From: Candidatus Moraniibacteriota bacterium
GTDB lineage: Bacteria > Patescibacteriota > Minisyncoccia > Moranbacterales > GCA-2747515
Assembly: GCA_018401135.1 (NCBI GenBank)
Contig: JAGYLL010000005.1
Location: forward strand, 1 to 35,203
Length of the DNA stretch: 35,203 bases
Direction of reading: 5' to 3'
Shown here: positions 31,766 through 35,203 of the stretch, piece by piece
Position numbering within the stretch: position 1 is the stretch's first letter
Layout of the letters: every line of letters starts with the position of its first letter
The notes under the pieces: generated by a model
Database searches by the model: none
Told to the model about the DNA's origin: nothing
The model's input: the letters and a program-made list of their open reading frames with translations, nothing else
Position numbers and translations under genes: made by a program

Positions 31766-33242
31766 TTTCTATAAACGTATCGATTTCTATAAAACCCCAA
31801 AAATTTTTTACTGTCTGAATAGCTAGAGCAGAAATAATGGTTGCAAAAATAATACGTACAAGAGTAAGAAAAAGATTATGGGTATCAAAAAAAGTAAATT
31901 GTTTTCTTAGAACAAACAAAAGAAGAATTATTTGAACGATACTAGCTACTGAAAATCCTATAGCCAAAGAATAAACTCCCCACAGAGGTAAGGTGATGAT
32001 TACAATGATAATATTTACTGCTTGTGAGAATAAGGCTATAAAAAATGGAGTTTTTGTATCTTCCAGAGAATAAAAAGCTCTCACAACAAGAGGGAGAAGA
32101 CTTTGTGCAAAAAGACTTAAAGAAAGTATCCCTAAAACTTGAGAAGTAAGTACTGTATCTTTCCAATCAAAAATACCTCCACCGAGAACGACGCGAACAA
32201 TTTGAGCCCTAAGAAGAATAAGGAATACTGTTGCGGGGATAACAAAATAAAGAATTCTTCGTAGAGTTTTAAGAAATGCTTCTGTGAATTCCTTCATATT
32301 ACCATCACTCGCTGATTGACTCAATTTTGGAAAAACAGCAACTGCGAAAGAAATTCCAATAAGTGCCAAAGGTATACTTTGAAGATTATTAGCAAGGTTG
32401 AAAACAGCAAGAGATCCCGATGCCATAAGAGAAGCAAAAATGGTTATAATCCAGAAATTAATCTGATGAGAGGCTACCGAAAAAATTTGAGGAATCATTA
32501 AAAATAATATTTTTTGCACCTGTTTATTCTTCCAAGGAGCTTCTTTGGGTAGAGAAAATATATATCCATTTCGAAAAGTTGCTGGCATCTGAACACAAAA
32601 ATGCATCAAAGCACCAAAGACAACTCCCCATGCCAATCCAGAAAGTCCCCACATATCAACAAGAACAAGTGCTCCGAAAATAATCCCTATATTGTAAAAA
32701 ATAGGAGCCAAAGAATATGCTAAAAAGGATTTTCTTGCTATAAGAACACCTCCAAAAACAGCACTTGCACCCAAAAGAATCGGGCTAAGAAGCATAATTC
32801 TTGAAAAAAGAATTGTCATTTCTCGCTTCTCCCCCTCAAAGCCGGGAGCGATTCCATAAATAAGCAAAGGCATAAAAATCATAGCAAAAAAGCCTATAAC
32901 GCTAATAGCTCCTACAAGAAGAATAAGAAAATCTGAAGTAAGTTTCCATGCGTTTTGAGGAGCTTCCTTTGTGTATACTTTTGTGAAAATAGGAATAAAA
33001 GCAGCACTTAGTGCCCCGAGGACGAGAACTCCGTAAAGAAAATCAGGTATTCGAAAGGATGCGTAGTAAATATCAAGAACATCCCCTGCTCCAAACATAG
33101 AAGCAAGAATTCTATCTCGAAGAAGTCCGAGAAGGCGACTGAGTAAACCAGCCACAGCCAAAAGTAAGGCAGCTCCAGCTACAGTAGAAATTGGATGTGT
33201 ACACCAAAAAAAACATGAGGGTAAAAAAGACTTTTTCATCAT
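31680..33242 (-). CDS. murJ: Lipid II flippase MurJ (MVF family), C-terminus displaced by a frameshift
   Basis: Flips lipid-linked peptidoglycan precursor across the membrane. From ATG 33240-33242 it has 520 residues and about 13-14 membrane helices. Motifs: AGLLSRLLGLLRDRILASMFG, DIYYASFRIPDFLYGVLVLGAL, FNLANNLQSIPLALIGISFAVAVFPKLS, and FYSLEDTKTPFFIALFSQAVN. The start overlaps the stop of the DUF4012 gene by one base (TGATG), showing translational coupling. The last 30 or so residues in this frame (STCFRIFWPTYIHSYESFIE) do not look like MurJ; a one-base change at the A6 run 31760-31765 restores a typical ending (see next entry). The protein may be shortened or changed at its last helix; the core is intact. 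Confidence 0.93.
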   Translation of the reverse strand: MMKKSFLPSCFFWCTHPISTVAGAALLLAVAGLLSRLLGLLRDRILASMFGAGDVLDIYYASFRIPDFLYGVLVLGALSAAFIPIFTKVYTKEAPQNAWKLTSDFLILLVGAISVIGFFAMIFMPLLIYGIAPGFEGEKREMTILFSRIMLLSPILLGASAVFGGVLIARKSFLAYSLAPIFYNIGIIFGALVLVDMWGLSGLAWGVVFGALMHFCVQMPATFRNGYIFSLPKEAPWKNKQVQKILFLMIPQIFSVASHQINFWIITIFASLMASGSLAVFNLANNLQSIPLALIGISFAVAVFPKLSQSASDGNMKEFTEAFLKTLRRILYFVIPATVFLILLRAQIVRVVLGGGIFDWKDTVLTSQVLGILSLSLFAQSLLPLVVRAFYSLEDTKTPFFIALFSQAVNIIIVIITLPLWGVYSLAIGFSVASIVQIILLLFVLRKQFTFFDTHNLFLTLVRIIFATIISALAIQTVKNFWGFIEIDTFIEIFWSTCFRIFWPTYIHSYESFIENRRIL

Positions 33243-35203
33243 CACAATGTTTCAAAAACAATTCCTGTAAAAATATCTTTATTCCAATTTCCTGACTGAA
33301 ATAATTTACCATTTCCTTTTTCTTCTAATTGAGATGTTTTCCAAATAACATCCCATGTTTCAGGATACGTTATTGAATAAGAATATTGCCTCTCTTTAAG
33401 TCCTGGTTGTTTTTGAGAAAGAAGAGAAAATGTAGAGGGAGTTTTTGTATTTTGCATATCAAAATGAAATGGCAATTTATAGGTATAAGTAACGGTAACA
33501 CTTTCCTTCGGGCTTACATAAACCCAATTTCCAAAAACTGTTTTTTCAGATTCTTCAAAAACTTGCGTTCCTGATTCTTCATGTACACGAAGAGTTTCAT
33601 CAATTTTTTTGAGATCTGCGTCTATCAAAAACCCAAGTGTTTTATAATCTAATGGATCACGAACTTGTTCTCGAGTATGTCCAGAAACCGAAAGGAGTTC
33701 GGATCCTTTTGGAACATATATTCTCATATAGTCAGCATTCACTTGATTATACCAATAATAAGGAGTATCTCCACCAAGATGTTCCCTACGAATAGTTACG
33801 GTATCTACTATGGATCCATCCGTGCGAATTTCCGAGCTATGTTTAATCATCTCATCAATAACACGATCTGTCTTAAAGCCATTAATATTGGAGTGGACGA
33901 CATTCAAATAGTTATACTCTGTTTTTAACACTTCTCCAGCCCAACCAGCTGAACTATACAACTCTTGTATTTTATCATTACGAGAATAGAGCAAAATTTG
34001 TTTTTCAGCAAGTGCCTGATAGAGAATCTCAAGAATTTCTGATGCGTGTATACTCTTAGAATTTTCAAACACTCTTTTAACAAGAAGAGGTGCGAGATCA
34101 TCTAAAATCTTTTTTGGAGCATTTTCTTCTTTATCATAACCTTCTTCAACTTGATACTGCAAGGATTCCATAAAATTCTTTTCATCTACAGAAATATCAT
34201 ATTCTTCTAAATAAATAGGTCCTGTTATGCGAAGAAAATACTTTAATAGTTCTGGTGTTATAGCAATAACCCCATCAACAGTTGGTCCTCCTCCTTTTTC
34301 ATAAAAATGCATAGCTTTTTTTGCAGAAGAAGGAAAATCTGCAAACCAATTACTATCGTGCAAACTCCAACCAGAGCTTATTTTTCGTATTGGTTCAGGT
34401 GGAATAACATCAACAGTAAGTTGTCCGTCTGGATTAAAAATACCATCAATAAAAAAATCTTGTATATGCCCATTTTTCATACTTAAAAGCCCATAACTCC
34501 CAATAAATCCCCCTGTTGCACGTATTTCATGAGGATTTTGCAAAAGAAAGAGGTATTTTCTTGGTCCATTGGCTCCGAGCATATCTTCAAAAACTTCCAT
34601 ATTTTCAATATATTGATTCATAAGTTCTTCGGCAGTAGGAAGAGATGTTTTTATAAGAAGGAAAGCCTCCTTTTTTTCTTCAGGGAGATGGTCTATACGA
34701 ATATTCTCTATATTTTCATAGGCTTTTGAAATATGACCTTTCGCAACAACTATATGTTTTGAAAAAGTCCGGAGTATTTCTAATAATGTCGTATCATGAA
34801 TATCTTGAATCTCAAAAGGATTTCCTATGCCAACTATAGCTTCTACCGCCCTATTCATTTCTTTTCCGGCCAAAGAAAGTTCCGTGGCAGCCTCAAGAGC
34901 ATTACTTCCTGAAGAAATTTTAGAAAGAAAAGGAAGTGATTTACTTGAATTTTTAAGAAGCCCTGCCCATGCATCAAAATCTGTTGCGATATAAGAAAAG
35001 CGTTTCGCAGCATTATCAAAAGAGTCTCTTGACTCAACGAAATTTAATCCTTTCATTTCTTCTATGGCAGTAAATACATCCCCCATACCCTCACTACTTA
35101 CGCCAAGAACATACCCTTGGAGAGAAATTCCTCGAAAAATAAAGAAACTCATTGAAATAAATAGGAATAAAAAAGTTGCTGTTATAGAAAAAAATGAAAG
35201 GTG
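33242..35203 (-). CDS. DUF4012 surface protein (5' end beyond window)
   Basis: The frame is open to the right edge, so the start lies outside; 653 codons are visible. An internal ATG at 35152 exists, but the 17 upstream codons continue a membrane helix (ITATFLFLFISMSFFIF), showing that the true start is further upstream. After the anchor comes a helical region (EGMGDVFTAIEEMK, SLAGKEMNRAVEAIVG), then the DUF4012 core: YLFLLQNPHEIRATGGFIGS, NGHIQDFFIDGIFNPDG, GPTVDGVIAITPELLKYFL. A beta-rich C-terminal part follows (RIYVPKGSELLSVSG, VTVTYTYKLPF). The family is widespread in Patescibacteria and some Actinobacteria and Chloroflexi; its function is unknown. One-base overlap with murJ suggests an envelope role. 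Confidence 0.88.
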   Translation of the reverse strand, partial: HLSFFSITATFLFLFISMSFFIFRGISLQGYVLGVSSEGMGDVFTAIEEMKGLNFVESRDSFDNAAKRFSYIATDFDAWAGLLKNSSKSLPFLSKISSGSNALEAATELSLAGKEMNRAVEAIVGIGNPFEIQDIHDTTLLEILRTFSKHIVVAKGHISKAYENIENIRIDHLPEEKKEAFLLIKTSLPTAEELMNQYIENMEVFEDMLGANGPRKYLFLLQNPHEIRATGGFIGSYGLLSMKNGHIQDFFIDGIFNPDGQLTVDVIPPEPIRKISSGWSLHDSNWFADFPSSAKKAMHFYEKGGGPTVDGVIAITPELLKYFLRITGPIYLEEYDISVDEKNFMESLQYQVEEGYDKEENAPKKILDDLAPLLVKRVFENSKSIHASEILEILYQALAEKQILLYSRNDKIQELYSSAGWAGEVLKTEYNYLNVVHSNINGFKTDRVIDEMIKHSSEIRTDGSIVDTVTIRREHLGGDTPYYWYNQVNADYMRIYVPKGSELLSVSGHTREQVRDPLDYKTLGFLIDADLKKIDETLRVHEESGTQVFEESEKTVFGNWVYVSPKESVTVTYTYKLPFHFDMQNTKTPSTFSLLSQKQPGLKERQYSYSITYPETWDVIWKTSQLEEKGNGKLFQSGNWNKDIFTGIVFETL

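Noticed and set aside
1-35203. CRISPR arrays, rRNA genes or phage structural genes
   Set aside because: No regularly spaced repeats, rRNA-like sequence or phage protein motifs were seen in either strand.

Overview
The window is AT-rich and densely coded, with genes in short same-strand runs. It uses the standard bacterial code: glmS, the DUF4012 gene and murJ all end in TGA, which argues against the lineages that read TGA as glycine. Several features suggest a member of the Candidate Phyla Radiation (Patescibacteria, probably Parcubacteria-like): a DUF4012 surface protein next to murJ, a decayed surface protein with WSGSKS-type repeats, a very divergent FolD, few ribosome-binding sites and small genes. 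This placement is inferred from gene content, not from a phylogeny.

Layout. 1-1806: parAB chromosome partition genes (parB runs off the left edge), then a plus-strand tRNA-Leu(CAA) ending in a perfect 16-bp hairpin shared with folD. 2029-5575: a minus-strand run glmS-uppP-folD (amino-sugar supply, lipid-carrier recycling, one-carbon metabolism). 5819-9336: a large cell-surface gene whose 5' part is still open (7660-9336) and whose 3' half has decayed into fragments in several frames. 9477-9562: two GC-rich REP-like hairpins. 9600-17282: a glycosylation-like island with a GH28-like beta-helix protein and three paralogous multi-membrane GT-C transferases. 17285-20233: a small unknown gene plus secF and secD; SecD carries an extra parvulin-type domain that appears circularly permuted. 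20315-21268: an RmlD-like reductase with a cysteine-rich insert. 21444-24103: pyruvate kinase and a GT4 glycosyltransferase, convergent on a shared terminator. 24417-28511: recJ, a KH-domain RNA-binding protein, and a fused gamma-alpha 2-oxoacid:acceptor oxidoreductase subunit. 28598-29635: a dead insertion sequence with a 51-bp direct repeat. 29659-35203: lepA, murJ (C-terminus displaced by a frameshift) and a DUF4012 gene that runs off the right edge.

Many genes serve the cell envelope: GlmS feeds UDP-GlcNAc synthesis, UppP recycles undecaprenyl phosphate, MurJ flips lipid II, SecDF assists export, and the GT-C, GT4 and RmlD-like proteins probably build or attach surface sugars. The most unusual observation is the apparently permuted parvulin domain inside SecD, which would place a proline isomerase or chaperone directly on the translocon.
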